A stretch of 64,000 nt of DNA, from the NCBI RefSeq assembly GCF_004124235.1, contig NZ_CP032487.1, positions 682,001 through 746,000 on the forward strand, in the 5' to 3' direction. The position numbers and the translations under genes are program-made. The stretch's first letter is position 1. Every line of letters begins with the position of its first letter. Below are positions 31,104 to 40,734 of the stretch, in pieces. The DNA comes from Yersinia hibernica. GTDB taxonomy: Bacteria; Pseudomonadota; Gammaproteobacteria; Enterobacterales; Enterobacteriaceae. The notes beneath the pieces were generated by a model. The model made no database searches. It had not been told where the DNA came from and worked only from the letters and a program-made list of their open reading frames with translations.

Positions 31104-34100
31104 ATGACAGTTCTGGGTGATCTAATCGTCAACCTGTCGGCTAATTCAAGTTCATTTCAAACCGAGATTGCAAAAGCCTCTCGTTTGGGATCTGAATATT
31201 ATAAGACGATAGAAGGAGGCTCGCGCAAGGCAGAAGCGGCGACACGCCAGAGCAAACGGGCATTAGCAGAACTTAATAACGAACTGGTCACAGTGAAAGA
31301 GTCTGCTAGTGGCATGGTGGGCATGTTTGCCGGGGCATTTGCAGTAGGTAGCCTTATCAGCACGGCAGACCAATACGGGCAAATATCATCCCGCATCAAA
31401 ATGGCGACCGGTTCACAGGAGGAATACAACAGCGTTCAGCAACGCTTAATGGAGATTAGCGACCGAACTTATAAAAGTATCGAAGAGCAATCCGAGCTGT
31501 ATATTCGCAGTGCCAACTCCATGAAAGAGCTGGGTTTCTCCACGGCCAGTACCATTGATTTTATTGATTCAATTTCCAGCGCCCTAACCATCAATGCCGC
31601 CAGTGCTGAAAAGGGCGAAAGCGCGATTAATGCCCTGTCTAAATCCATGGTAAATGGCAAGATGGCGGGTGACCAGTGGCATGCCGTCATGGAGATTATG
31701 CCGACCGTTATCGGTGATATTGCCCGTTATTTAGGTACCACCGAGCTTGAAGTGAAAAAACTTGGCGCGGCTGGAAAGTTATCAATGGATACCTTTTCCA
31801 AGGCGGTGATAGCGGCAAAAGACCGTAACGCCGAACTTGCTGAGGCTATGCCGACCACAGTCGGGGATGCCATCACCAAGCTGTCAAATCATTGGAAAGC
31901 CTATATCGGTGATGCCAATAGTGCAATGGGTGTGACAGCGGCAATTTCCGGTGTGATTGGCACAGCGGCAGATAATATTGATGTATTGGTTGCAGCCGGT
32001 ACCGGCTTGGTGGGGCTTGGACTGGCGCGTTACTTTGGTGGTATGGCTGATAGCGTAAGGACAGCCGCTAAAGAAGTCATTAATACAACACGATCACAAC
32101 TCGCTCTTGCAGCGGCGCAGGTTGAAGGTGTTCAGGCGTCATTGTTACAGATCCGGACGGAGCGAGAATCGGCGGTTGCCGCACAGCGTTCGCTGGTTGC
32201 TCAGTTACAGTTGGCGCAAACCGAAAAGGCCCGTACGGTTATTCGTGCACAACTGGCTGTTAACTCTGCTGCAGTAGCCGCTGCATCCCGCGCAGAAGCG
32301 GCAGCAACGGATGCACTCAGTGAGGCACAAAAGCGGTTGAATGTTGCCTCCGGACTGGCGAGTAAGGCGCTGGGCTTAATTGGTGGTCCCGTTGGGGCCG
32401 CTATGCTGGCTGCTGGCGCAGTTTATTATTTCTATGAAAAATCAGAACAAGCCAAACGTTCAGCGACAGAGCTAGCGGGTGGTGTCGGTGGACTGATTGA
32501 TAAAATGCGGGAAATGGGGAATGTTCAGTTAGCGGCTGAGATCGGCAAGCTGAATAACTCATTACCGGCGCTCTCTTCTGTTGTTGCTGATGCGCAAAAG
32601 AATTATGACAAAGCGACAGAAGCCGTTGAGCGAAATCGCCGTCAAATTTATTTATGGGGAGAAGGTTCAACTATTGGGAAGCAAGCCAATGAAGAACTGA
32701 ATATCTCTCTGAATAATCAGGCGATAGCGCTCAAAGAATTGACGGATGCGCAGGACAATAAAAGCCGCGCAGTCAATGGAGCGAATGTTTTAAGCGGTCA
32801 GTTAAATGGGACGCTTAAAGAAGGTGTTGGGATTTTCAAGCTGGAAAATGTCGAGGTGGGGATTGCGGCCGGAATGATGGCTAATTTTACCAGTTCTCTG
32901 AATATTGCTACCCAAGCCAAAACCGCTTTTAACTCAACTAGTCTGATTCTGCCCGTCAGCGAAGAGCTTAAAAACGCGCAAAAGGTGCAGGACGATAAGC
33001 TGGCAATATTAAAGCTGTCGGGCAGGGCGCAGGCGACAGAAATAGCCAGACAAGAAGCTGAACGGCTCAAAATTACTGATCCGAAAGAGGTATCGAAATT
33101 CGTCAGCGGCGAACTCAGAAACTACGATCAATCTGAGCAGAACAAAGCGAATGAGCAGGCGAAAAGCAAAGCCGCCAGTGCAACAAAAACGGCTGAAAGC
33201 GCAACAAAAGCCTATGAACAAGCCATTGCCAATCTGAATAAAGAGATTCAGGTTGAGTCAGTTCGACTCAAGCAAGGTGAAACGGCCGCGTCATTATTTG
33301 CAGCATCGATTGAAACTGGCGCGAAATACACTGATACACAACGTGTAGAACTGGAACGGCTGAATAAAACCCTCGCGGAGTCAAAACAGCGCTGGGAGGA
33401 CCACAACGCCGCTATTGCGTCAGATCCTTACCGCAGCGCCGCAGAATCTCAGCGTCAGGCGCAAGAGCAGCTTCAACGGCAGGTTGCTAGCGGTGAAATA
33501 CAAAGCGCCGAAGAGCTTTCTCGGCGTAAACAGCAGATCCACACGGACTATCTGGCGGCTTTGGCAGATGCTAACCAACGTTACGCTGTCAGCGCCAATG
33601 ATGAGTTGGCCGGTAATGTCGATCCCGTTCAAAATCTCAGTAACCAACTGGCAAAGCGTCAGGCACTTATCGAGACTTATGCCGCGGCAGGTGTTATCAC
33701 CGAACAGCGAAAAAACCAGCTTATTCTTGCTTCCGAGACGGAAACCCGTGAACAACAGTACCAAGCGTCTCTGCAATTATTTGCCTCGCAAGGCGATCTG
33801 CAACGCATGGCTGTTGATCTGTTTCAGGACTCACAAGACCGGCTCACTAATATGCTGACGGGGCTAGTAAATGGCACGCAGTCCACGAAAGAGGCAATGT
33901 CTAATTTATTTGCCTCACTGTCTCAATCGATTATCAAAAACCTTGTTGATATGGCCGCGCAAGCCCTGATCACCAGTACGATCATGCAGACGATTACGGG
34001 CGTGTCGGGTGGGCTTTTAGGTGGATTCATGGGCGGCGCAAGTGGCGCGGCGGGGTCTGCCAGTAATGCATTCTCGGGCGGCGCTTATAGCGGGTTGTCA

Positions 34101-34499
34101 TTTAATGCCAAAGGCGGTGTTTATGATTCACCCAGCTTGAGCGCCTATAGCGGTCAGGTTGTTAGTTCACCGACCTTTTTTGCTTTTGCAAAAGGGGCTG
34201 GTGTGATGGGCGAGGCGGGGCCAGAGGCGATTATGCCACTCACCCGCTCCGCTGATGGTTCGCTCGGTGTAAGGGCGGTCAGTAGCAATATGCCGACTAG
34301 TTCTTCCGGTGGTTCAGCAGCGCCACAGGTTTATATCACCATCGATGGCAACGGCAATACCTCCACACAAAGCAGCCAAGGCATGGAGCAGTTGGGCAGC
34401 GATATTGGGCGATTTGTTGAAGTCAAATATCGTGAGTTGCTGGAGAAAGATCTGGGGCAGCGTGGTGCAATCACAAATGCCATTCAAGGAGGTAGATAG
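31104..34499 (+). CDS. Tape measure protein (H-like)
   Basis: Sets tail length and passes DNA through the membrane. A 1131-residue protein with N-terminal GDLIVNLSANSSSFQTEI, a TMP-type segment (QYGQISSRIKMATGSQEEYNSVQQRLMEISDRTYKS), hydrophobic stretches around residues 280-320 and 410-440, long coiled-coil regions, and a C-terminal FAKGAGVMGEAGPEAIMPL motif shared by lambda H-like proteins. Length suggests a tail somewhat longer than that of phage lambda (H is 853 residues), if length is scaled directly. Confidence 0.9.
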   Translation: MTVLGDLIVNLSANSSSFQTEIAKASRLGSEYYKTIEGGSRKAEAATRQSKRALAELNNELVTVKESASGMVGMFAGAFAVGSLISTADQYGQISSRIKMATGSQEEYNSVQQRLMEISDRTYKSIEEQSELYIRSANSMKELGFSTASTIDFIDSISSALTINAASAEKGESAINALSKSMVNGKMAGDQWHAVMEIMPTVIGDIARYLGTTELEVKKLGAAGKLSMDTFSKAVIAAKDRNAELAEAMPTTVGDAITKLSNHWKAYIGDANSAMGVTAAISGVIGTAADNIDVLVAAGTGLVGLGLARYFGGMADSVRTAAKEVINTTRSQLALAAAQVEGVQASLLQIRTERESAVAAQRSLVAQLQLAQTEKARTVIRAQLAVNSAAVAAASRAEAAATDALSEAQKRLNVASGLASKALGLIGGPVGAAMLAAGAVYYFYEKSEQAKRSATELAGGVGGLIDKMREMGNVQLAAEIGKLNNSLPALSSVVADAQKNYDKATEAVERNRRQIYLWGEGSTIGKQANEELNISLNNQAIALKELTDAQDNKSRAVNGANVLSGQLNGTLKEGVGIFKLENVEVGIAAGMMANFTSSLNIATQAKTAFNSTSLILPVSEELKNAQKVQDDKLAILKLSGRAQATEIARQEAERLKITDPKEVSKFVSGELRNYDQSEQNKANEQAKSKAASATKTAESATKAYEQAIANLNKEIQVESVRLKQGETAASLFAASIETGAKYTDTQRVELERLNKTLAESKQRWEDHNAAIASDPYRSAAESQRQAQEQLQRQVASGEIQSAEELSRRKQQIHTDYLAALADANQRYAVSANDELAGNVDPVQNLSNQLAKRQALIETYAAAGVITEQRKNQLILASETETREQQYQASLQLFASQGDLQRMAVDLFQDSQDRLTNMLTGLVNGTQSTKEAMSNLFASLSQSIIKNLVDMAAQALITSTIMQTITGVSGGLLGGFMGGASGAAGSASNAFSGGAYSGLSFNAKGGVYDSPSLSAYSGQVVSSPTFFAFAKGAGVMGEAGPEAIMPLTRSADGSLGVRAVSSNMPTSSSGGSAAPQVYITIDGNGNTSTQSSQGMEQLGSDIGRFVEVKYRELLEKDLGQRGAITNAIQGGR

Positions 34500-34849
34500 T
34501 GATTAAAACGTTCACTTTTTGCCCTCGCGTAGATGCTACAGCTCAAACTCAATTTCGAACTAGGGAAATACAGTTTGGCGATGGCTATATCCAGCGAGCC
34601 GGAGATGGAATAAACACCAAGTCAACGGAATGGACACTTCAGTTTATTGGGGATTGGGACTACATCAAGCCAATCCTCGATTTTCTGGATGAACATCAGG
34701 GACACACCGCTTTTGAATGGACTAACCCCATGGGCGAGCTTGGTCTTTATGTTTGCAAGGCATATGACCCGACAGCAAAAGGTAAAAACTCAGCCGGTAA
34801 CCCGATGTTTCAGCTCAACATTCCCCTCGAAATTGCTTATCATCCGTAA
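34499..34849 (+). CDS. Minor tail protein M
   Basis: A 116-residue lambda M-like protein with FCPRVDATAQTQFRTREIQFGDGYIQRAGDGIN, then W.PMG and the IPLEIAYHP end. Part of the tail tip assembly. Overlaps the tape measure stop and lies 8 bp before L. Confidence 0.9.
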   Translation: MIKTFTFCPRVDATAQTQFRTREIQFGDGYIQRAGDGINTKSTEWTLQFIGDWDYIKPILDFLDEHQGHTAFEWTNPMGELGLYVCKAYDPTAKGKNSAGNPMFQLNIPLEIAYHP

Positions 34850-34857
34850 GGTTTAAT

Positions 34858-35610
34858 ATGGGTATAAAACACGATTATCAAACGCTAGACCCCGGCAACG
34901 AGGTTTGGCTTTATGCGGTTGATTGCTCAGACTTTAATGGTCCTGAACTTTTTTTCCATAATCATAAAATACCGTACACCTCTCAAGAATTACGCGCGGC
35001 AGACGGGGATATAACCAAGCTTCCTGTTAAATCTATCTGGTGGCAAGGGGTTGAGTATCTACCTTGGCCGGTAGAGTTGACGGGAATAGAAATCGCTGGA
35101 GACGGAACGGCCCCCAGACCTTCACTCAAAGTAGGAAACATCGACGGCACAATTAGTGCGATGTGCCTCGCATATCAAGATCTGGCACAGGCCAAAATTA
35201 AGGTACACAAAACCTTTTCTCATTATCTTGATGCCCGAAATTTTTTAGAGGGCAACGCATCAGCTAGTCCCGATGATGAAACTCTTTATGTCTACTTCAT
35301 CGACCGCAAATCTGGAGAGGGAACTGATGGTATCCAGTTCGATTTATCCGGTCCTTACAATTTACAAGGGATTAAAATTCCCCGAGAGCAAATTCAAGGA
35401 AGCGTTTGCCGTCATTGTATGCGCGGTTGGTATCGAACGGGGCGAGGCTGCGACTATGCTGGATCGCTGTATTTTGATGAAGATGATAATCCAACGGATG
35501 ATCCGAGTCGTGACGAATGCAGTGGATCACTTCGGGCCTGCAAACTACGCCATGGCGCTGAACCTTTGCCTTATGGCGCTGAGCCAGGCTCATCACTCTT
35601 AAGGAGATAA
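34858..35610 (+). CDS. Minor tail protein L (iron-sulphur type)
   Basis: A 250-residue protein of the lambda L family at the tail tip. The C-terminal region has four cysteines in the order CRHCMRG, GCDYAG, DECSGS and RACKLRHG, matching the Fe-S cluster-binding cysteines described for lambda L. Middle blocks are typical (GIEIAGDGTAPRPSLKVGNIDG). Very close to K (2 bp). Confidence 0.9.
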   Translation: MGIKHDYQTLDPGNEVWLYAVDCSDFNGPELFFHNHKIPYTSQELRAADGDITKLPVKSIWWQGVEYLPWPVELTGIEIAGDGTAPRPSLKVGNIDGTISAMCLAYQDLAQAKIKVHKTFSHYLDARNFLEGNASASPDDETLYVYFIDRKSGEGTDGIQFDLSGPYNLQGIKIPREQIQGSVCRHCMRGWYRTGRGCDYAGSLYFDEDDNPTDDPSRDECSGSLRACKLRHGAEPLPYGAEPGSSLLRR

Positions 35611-35612
35611 GC

Positions 35613-36326
35613 ATGCAGAAGAAAACCCATTCAGCGATTTTTGCGCATGCTGAAAAAGACTACCCCCGAGAGGCTTGTGGTTTAATTTGTCGCAATGGCC
35701 GAACGGAAAAATACTTTCCGTGCCGCAATCAGTCCACTGAGCCACGCGATAATTTCATTTTGCACCCGGAAGACTACGCCACCGCCGAAGATTGGGGGCG
35801 TGTCACCCATATTGTTCACAGCCACCCGGATGCAACGACTCAACCCAGCAACGTTGATCACGCGCAATGTGATATGTCTGAGCTACCCTGGGTTATTGTC
35901 AGTTGGCCGGAAGGTGACTTACGAATAGTTGAACCGGTTATAGGGCTGCGCCCACTCGAGGGGCGTCCGTTCGTGCATGGGGTGTGGGACTGCTTCAGTA
36001 TTATTCGCGACTGGTTCAAGTTGGAGCGAGATATTAATATCCCCAACTTTGAGCGCTCACCTTGCTGGTGGGAATCCGGGACCGAAAATTTGTACATGGA
36101 TAATTACTACAGTGCGGGTTTTGTGGAGGTTGGCGGCGAGTTATTACCTGGTGATGTCATTATTATGCAAGTAAGCGCACCAGTCCCGAACCATGCAGCA
36201 ATCTATATCGGTGATGGGATGATGATTCATCATATGTATGGGCACATGAGTAAGCGGGTACCCTTTGGTGGGTATTATCAAGACAGGACAACAGTAAAGT
36301 TGCGGCATAATTTACTAATGTTATGA
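35613..36326 (+). CDS. Tail tip peptidase K (JAMM + NlpC/P60)
   Basis: Two peptidase domains in lambda K order. The JAMM/MPN+ metal motif is H69-S-H71 in VHSHPDATTQPS with D82 and an upstream Glu20. The NlpC/P60 domain has its Cys at about 127 (GVWDCFS) and a later His near NHAAIYIGDG. The protein acts during tail assembly and probably on cell wall at injection. It is 237 residues, a normal length. Confidence 0.9.
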   Translation: MQKKTHSAIFAHAEKDYPREACGLICRNGRTEKYFPCRNQSTEPRDNFILHPEDYATAEDWGRVTHIVHSHPDATTQPSNVDHAQCDMSELPWVIVSWPEGDLRIVEPVIGLRPLEGRPFVHGVWDCFSIIRDWFKLERDINIPNFERSPCWWESGTENLYMDNYYSAGFVEVGGELLPGDVIIMQVSAPVPNHAAIYIGDGMMIHHMYGHMSKRVPFGGYYQDRTTVKLRHNLLML

Positions 36327-36327
36327 T
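36300..36327 (+). promoter_or_regulatory. Possible promoter of the moron
   Basis: TTGCGG at 36300-36305 and TATGAT at 36322-36327, 16 bp apart, lie in the last bases of K. They would serve the moron that starts 30 bp later. Quality is moderate. Confidence 0.4.
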
Positions 36328-36356
36328 TGATATAAACTTATTCGGCAGGACACAAC

Positions 36357-36842
36357 ATGAAGAAGATATGTATCACTGCATTGCTCATGATAGCGTTCCC
36401 ATCAGCATTATTGGCAGCAAAGAAAGCGGAGACAATAAAAGAGCCAATTATTGAGTCGCGAGTATTAACAAATGAAGAATCCAGCGTAATAGAGGCCTGG
36501 GTTAAAAGGGGCCTTAAAGACCCAGATAGCGCAAAACTGTTAATGAGTAATATCATAACTTCTCTCAATGGAGAGAGCAGGCAGTTATATTGTGGACTTG
36601 TTAAAGCTAAAAACTCATATGGTGGTTACTCCGACTGGGTTGTATTCCAAAGTTTTATTACAAAGAATAGTCAGGGTAAAACCATCGCCCCAACCAGTAT
36701 AGGACAAATTACTGGTGCGGGTGCTTTAGGTCAGATAGGGCAGGGAAGCAAAGGCGTGAGTGATGATTCGGTCTTATTTAAAGTGTGCCAGAATGACGGT
36801 TACTTTAAAGAAGATATTTTATATAACGATTTAGTTAATTGA
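36357..36842 (+). CDS. Signal-peptide moron between K and I, 161 aa
   Basis: Inserted between two tail-tip genes that are adjacent in lambda. Residues 1-20 are a Sec signal peptide (MKKICITALLMIAFPSALLA, cleavage after A20 or A21), so the product is periplasmic or secreted. The mature part has two cysteines (YCGLVKAKN and VFKVCQND-type contexts) that could form a disulphide. It is AT-richer than its neighbours. Flanked by a promoter-like sequence and a hairpin, it fits a moron expressed from the lysogen. I do not recognise its family; a role in host envelope or superinfection is a guess. Confidence 0.65.
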   Translation: MKKICITALLMIAFPSALLAAKKAETIKEPIIESRVLTNEESSVIEAWVKRGLKDPDSAKLLMSNIITSLNGESRQLYCGLVKAKNSYGGYSDWVVFQSFITKNSQGKTIAPTSIGQITGAGALGQIGQGSKGVSDDSVLFKVCQNDGYFKEDILYNDLVN

Positions 36843-36846
36843 AATG

Positions 36847-36866
36847 ACCCGCCTCGGCGGGTTTTC
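36847..36866 (+). terminator. Terminator after the moron
   Basis: ACCCGC-CTCG-GCGGGT then TTTTCT. Four bases behind the moron stop. With the promoter-like sequence upstream it closes the moron as a separate unit. Confidence 0.6.
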
Positions 36867-36885
36867 TGCTTTATGGGGGGGGCGA

Positions 36886-37470
36886 ATGCGTAGAAAAATA
36901 GAGTTAGGTGGGATTTTAGGCAAAAAATTTGGCAGAGCGTATAACTGGGAAGTATCAAGCCCAGCAGAGGCAATACAAGCCTTAAGGTTACAAATTAAAG
37001 GTTTTAAGCAATTCCTATTAGACAGTGAATCAAGAGGGCTTACATTTGCTGTTTTTAATGGCAAACGCAATATTGATGAAAATGAATTATCCCTTGGTGG
37101 GAATGCCCCCATCCGTATAGTGCCTGTTTATATCGGTAGCAAGAAAGCTGGGCTGTTTCAAACGATATTGGGTGCAGTACTCATTGCTGCAACCTTTTGG
37201 AACCCAACGGCGGCTTTAATGTCTGCTGGATTTGCCAAAGGTATGTTAATGGCTGGTGCATCAATGGCGCTTGGCGGGGTTATGCAAATGTTATCACCGC
37301 AACAGGGCGGGCTGGCAACTCGGCAATCAGCAGAGAACACCCCAAGCTATGCATTTGGTGGGCCAGTGAACACAGTGGCGCAAGGAAACCCGATTCCGAT
37401 TGGTTACGGCGAGCGAATTATCGGCGGTGCCATCATTTCAGCCGGTATCTATACCGAAGATCAAATGTAA
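36886..37470 (+). CDS. Tail assembly protein I
   Basis: A 194-residue lambda I-like protein: GRAYNWEVSSPAEAIQALRLQIKGF at the N-terminus, a hydrophobic glycine/alanine-rich centre (LGAVLIAATFWNPTAALMSA) and the conserved GNPIPIGYGERIIGGAIISAGIY end. Needed to assemble the tip. Start at the ATG at 36886 after a G-run; a longer frame to 36844 covers the hairpin. Confidence 0.9.
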   Translation: MRRKIELGGILGKKFGRAYNWEVSSPAEAIQALRLQIKGFKQFLLDSESRGLTFAVFNGKRNIDENELSLGGNAPIRIVPVYIGSKKAGLFQTILGAVLIAATFWNPTAALMSAGFAKGMLMAGASMALGGVMQMLSPQQGGLATRQSAENTPSYAFGGPVNTVAQGNPIPIGYGERIIGGAIISAGIYTEDQM

Positions 37471-37489
37471 CTACTAACTTTAATATTGA

Positions 37490-37512
37490 ACCGCCTCCGG
37501 GCGGTTTTTTTT
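37490..37512 (+). terminator. Terminator-like hairpin between I and J
   Basis: ACCGCC-TCCG-GGCGGT at 37490-37505, followed by eight T. Strong rho-independent form. Confidence 0.65.
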
Positions 37513-37527
37513 CGCCTGGAGAAAAGT

Positions 37528-40500
37528 ATGTCGGCAATTGTGGGTAAAAAGGCGGGTAGTTCAGACAGCCACACTCCGGTTGAATCACCAGATTCATTAA
37601 TCGCTACTTCTTTTGCAAAAATGTTGCTGGTATTGGGCCATGGTGAGTGGGTTGGTGGGCTGGATAATACCCGAATTTTTCTTGATGGCACTCCCATTGG
37701 TAATGCTGATGGTAGCGTCAACTTCCCTGGTGTGCAGTGGGAGTTCCGCCCAGGGACTCAGCATCAAACTTATATTCAGGGAATGCCAGATGTTCAAAAT
37801 GATATCGCTGTGGGTATTGAGCTGAAATATGAAACTCCTTGGGTGAAGGCAATCACCAATACTGACCTCTCTGCCGTGCGTGTTCGCCTATCATGGCCCG
37901 CATTGCAGCAACAATTGGATAATGGCGACATTGTTGGATACCGAGTTGAGTATGCGATTGATTTAGCAACTGGTGGTGGGGCTTACAATGAGGTTTTGCG
38001 GTCTGCTGTTGATGGTAAATCAACAACGGGGTACCCACGCTCTCACCGTATTGATTTACCTACTTCAACAGAGGGTTGGCAGCTCCGTGTTCGGAGGATA
38101 ACCCCAAACACGACAAATACTGCTCGGGTTGCTGATCGGATGTTGGTTGATGCTGTCGTCGAAATTGTTGACGCCAAATTGCGCTACCCGAATCTGGCGT
38201 TGCTGTATATCCAGTTTGATGCAAAGCAGTTCCAGAACATCCCAACAATAACGTGCAAACCTAAAATGGACATAATTCGCGTCCCATCAAATTATGATCC
38301 TATTAACAGAACTTATTCCGGTGTTTGGGATGGCACATTTAAATGGGCATGGACCAATAACCCCGCCTGGATTTTCTATGACCTCTGCATCAATGAAGAA
38401 TATGGGCTGGGGCAATGGATTAAGGCAAATAATCTCTCAACCTCAAAATGGGAATTGTACGAGATAGCTAAATATTGCGATCAGCTTGTGCCTGATGGCC
38501 GTGGTGGTACCGAGCCTCGCCACCTATGTGATGTTTATATCCAAGGGCAAGAGGATGCAATCAATGTCCTGAGCGATATCATTAGTATATTTTCTGGCAT
38601 GTTCTATTGGGCTGGCGGCGAGATCAGAGCGCTGGCCGATATGAGCCGTCCAGTTGATATGGTTTACTCTCGCGCTAATGTGAAAGATGGTTTTCAGTAT
38701 AGCTCTGCCAGTGAGCGAACCCATTACAGCCAGGCTATGGTGTCATATTCAAATCCTGACAATCGCTATCAGGATGATATTGAGCCGGTAGTGGTTAGGA
38801 GCCTTGTAAGGCGATACGGTACTTTAAACGCAGATATAACAGCCATAGGCTGCACACGCCGAAGCGAAGCCATTCGCCGAGGCAAGTGGGTTCTCTATAC
38901 CAATGAAAAGGATAGGGCGGTTTCGTTCACAGTGGGGCTTGAGGGCCGCATTCCCTTGCCGGGTTGGGTTGTTGGGGTTGCCGATCAGCTATTGGCTGGG
39001 CGAGTGCTTGGAGGGCGCATAAGCAGCGCAGTCGGGCGCAATGTTACCCTTGATCGCAAGCCTGACGCAAAGCTAGGGGATCGCCTTATTGTTAACCTTC
39101 CGAGTGGGGTGGCGCAGGCAAGAACGGTGCAATCAGTGAATGATAAAGTGGTCACTGTTAGTGTTGCATACAGTGAATTACCTGCCGCTGAATGTGCCTG
39201 GAGTGTTGATGCCGATGAGCTGGCGGTACAGCTCTATCGCGTTGTTGGCATCAAGGACGCATCAACCGAGAAGGAAATAGCCTATGAAATTAATGCTATT
39301 GAGTACGATGAAAATAAATGGGCCAAGATAGAAAGCGGCGCAATTATTGAAGATCGCCCGATTAGCGTCATCCCACCTGGTGTTCAGCCGCCACCAAAAA
39401 ACATTGAAATAACCAGTTTTTCTGCAATAGCCCAAGGGCTTGCTGTCACCACCTTGCATGTAGAATGGGATGCCGCTGAAAGTGAAATTGCTTACGAGGC
39501 CGAGTGGCGGCGCGATAATGGCAACTGGATCGCTGCCCCGCGCACGTCTACACGTAGCTTTGATGTTACGGGTATTTACGCCGGGCGCTATCAGTGCAGA
39601 GTCAGGGCTATCAATGCGGCTGAGATATCGAGTATCTGGGCCAACGCCACTGAAACAGCCTTAAACGGCAAAGAGGGGAATCCTCCCATGCCTGTTGGCT
39701 TTGCTGCAACCGGTATTCTCTTTGGTATTACTCTTAGCTGGGGTTATCCGGAAGGGGCTGAAGATGCGTTAAAAACCGAGATTGAATATAGCCTGTCTGC
39801 CGATGGCACTGACGCCATGCTGTTGAGTGATGTACCGCATCCGCAAAGAAACTACACCATGCAGGGATTAAGGGCGGGGCAAGTGTTTTGGTTCCGTGCA
39901 CGGATCGTGGATAAATCCGGTAATCAGTCGCCGTGGATAGATTGGGTTCGTGGCATGTCGAGTACCGACACGAGCGCTATTCTCGAAGCTATTGGTGATG
40001 ATTTCATCAGTAACACTGTGGCGGGACAGCAGTTATTTAATAATGATTTCATGAGCGCTGAGGCGATTCTGGAGAACGCTGTCGCGAATGATGCTGGCAT
40101 CGTACAACAATGGGCGCAATACGGAGAGAATAGAGCAGGAGTTATCCACTTAACGACCACTGTTGCTGATGCTGAACGGGCATTCGCTGAGTTTGAAACA
40201 TTGGTAACCGCGACTTTTGAAGATCAAACTGCTGCTATTGATGAAAAGTTAACAGCAGTGGTTGATAGTGACGGGGCAAGTGCGACTTACAGCCTACGGG
40301 CGGGAATTAACTATAACGGTAATTTAGTCAATGCTGGCATGGTAATTGGTGCGGAGTTTATTAATGGAGTAGCTAAATCATCAATTGGTTTTACTGCTGA
40401 TCAATTTATATTGCTCTCGGGGCCAGCGGGTAATTTATTTTCGCCTTTTGCAGTGGTAAATGGTCAAGTTTTTATGAATGATGCATTTATTGCAAAGGCA

Positions 40501-40734
40501 TCTATTGGTCGAGGGAAAATAACAGACACTTTGGATTCTGATAATTATGTCCAAGGTATATCCGGTTTGCATCTTGATTTTAAAAACGGCAATGCTGAAT
40601 TTAATAATGTCAATCTCAGGGGTAATATAATCATGGATAATACAACGAATGGAATTCGTACTATATTAGATTATCGAGGCCAGAAAACATATCACGCTAA
40701 TGGACAAATTGCTGTGCAAGTGGGTTATTTCTAA
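37528..40734 (+). CDS. Host specificity protein J (central tail fibre)
   Basis: The receptor-binding tip protein. A 1068-residue product from the ATG at 37528 (GGAGAAAAGT upstream). The N-terminal half, with WKWAWTNNPAWIFYDLCINEEYGLG-type blocks, is the conserved assembly part of J; residues about 640-810 contain fibronectin type III-like domains; the C-terminal 250 residues are variable and probably bind the host receptor. That receptor cannot be read from the sequence. Overlaps the next gene by one base. Confidence 0.9.
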   Translation: MSAIVGKKAGSSDSHTPVESPDSLIATSFAKMLLVLGHGEWVGGLDNTRIFLDGTPIGNADGSVNFPGVQWEFRPGTQHQTYIQGMPDVQNDIAVGIELKYETPWVKAITNTDLSAVRVRLSWPALQQQLDNGDIVGYRVEYAIDLATGGGAYNEVLRSAVDGKSTTGYPRSHRIDLPTSTEGWQLRVRRITPNTTNTARVADRMLVDAVVEIVDAKLRYPNLALLYIQFDAKQFQNIPTITCKPKMDIIRVPSNYDPINRTYSGVWDGTFKWAWTNNPAWIFYDLCINEEYGLGQWIKANNLSTSKWELYEIAKYCDQLVPDGRGGTEPRHLCDVYIQGQEDAINVLSDIISIFSGMFYWAGGEIRALADMSRPVDMVYSRANVKDGFQYSSASERTHYSQAMVSYSNPDNRYQDDIEPVVVRSLVRRYGTLNADITAIGCTRRSEAIRRGKWVLYTNEKDRAVSFTVGLEGRIPLPGWVVGVADQLLAGRVLGGRISSAVGRNVTLDRKPDAKLGDRLIVNLPSGVAQARTVQSVNDKVVTVSVAYSELPAAECAWSVDADELAVQLYRVVGIKDASTEKEIAYEINAIEYDENKWAKIESGAIIEDRPISVIPPGVQPPPKNIEITSFSAIAQGLAVTTLHVEWDAAESEIAYEAEWRRDNGNWIAAPRTSTRSFDVTGIYAGRYQCRVRAINAAEISSIWANATETALNGKEGNPPMPVGFAATGILFGITLSWGYPEGAEDALKTEIEYSLSADGTDAMLLSDVPHPQRNYTMQGLRAGQVFWFRARIVDKSGNQSPWIDWVRGMSSTDTSAILEAIGDDFISNTVAGQQLFNNDFMSAEAILENAVANDAGIVQQWAQYGENRAGVIHLTTTVADAERAFAEFETLVTATFEDQTAAIDEKLTAVVDSDGASATYSLRAGINYNGNLVNAGMVIGAEFINGVAKSSIGFTADQFILLSGPAGNLFSPFAVVNGQVFMNDAFIAKASIGRGKITDTLDSDNYVQGISGLHLDFKNGNAEFNNVNLRGNIIMDNTTNGIRTILDYRGQKTYHANGQIAVQVGYF

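Noticed and set aside
33415..33858. 147-codon frame inside the tape measure gene
   Set aside because: Alternative-phase reading of a gene that is intact in its own frame.
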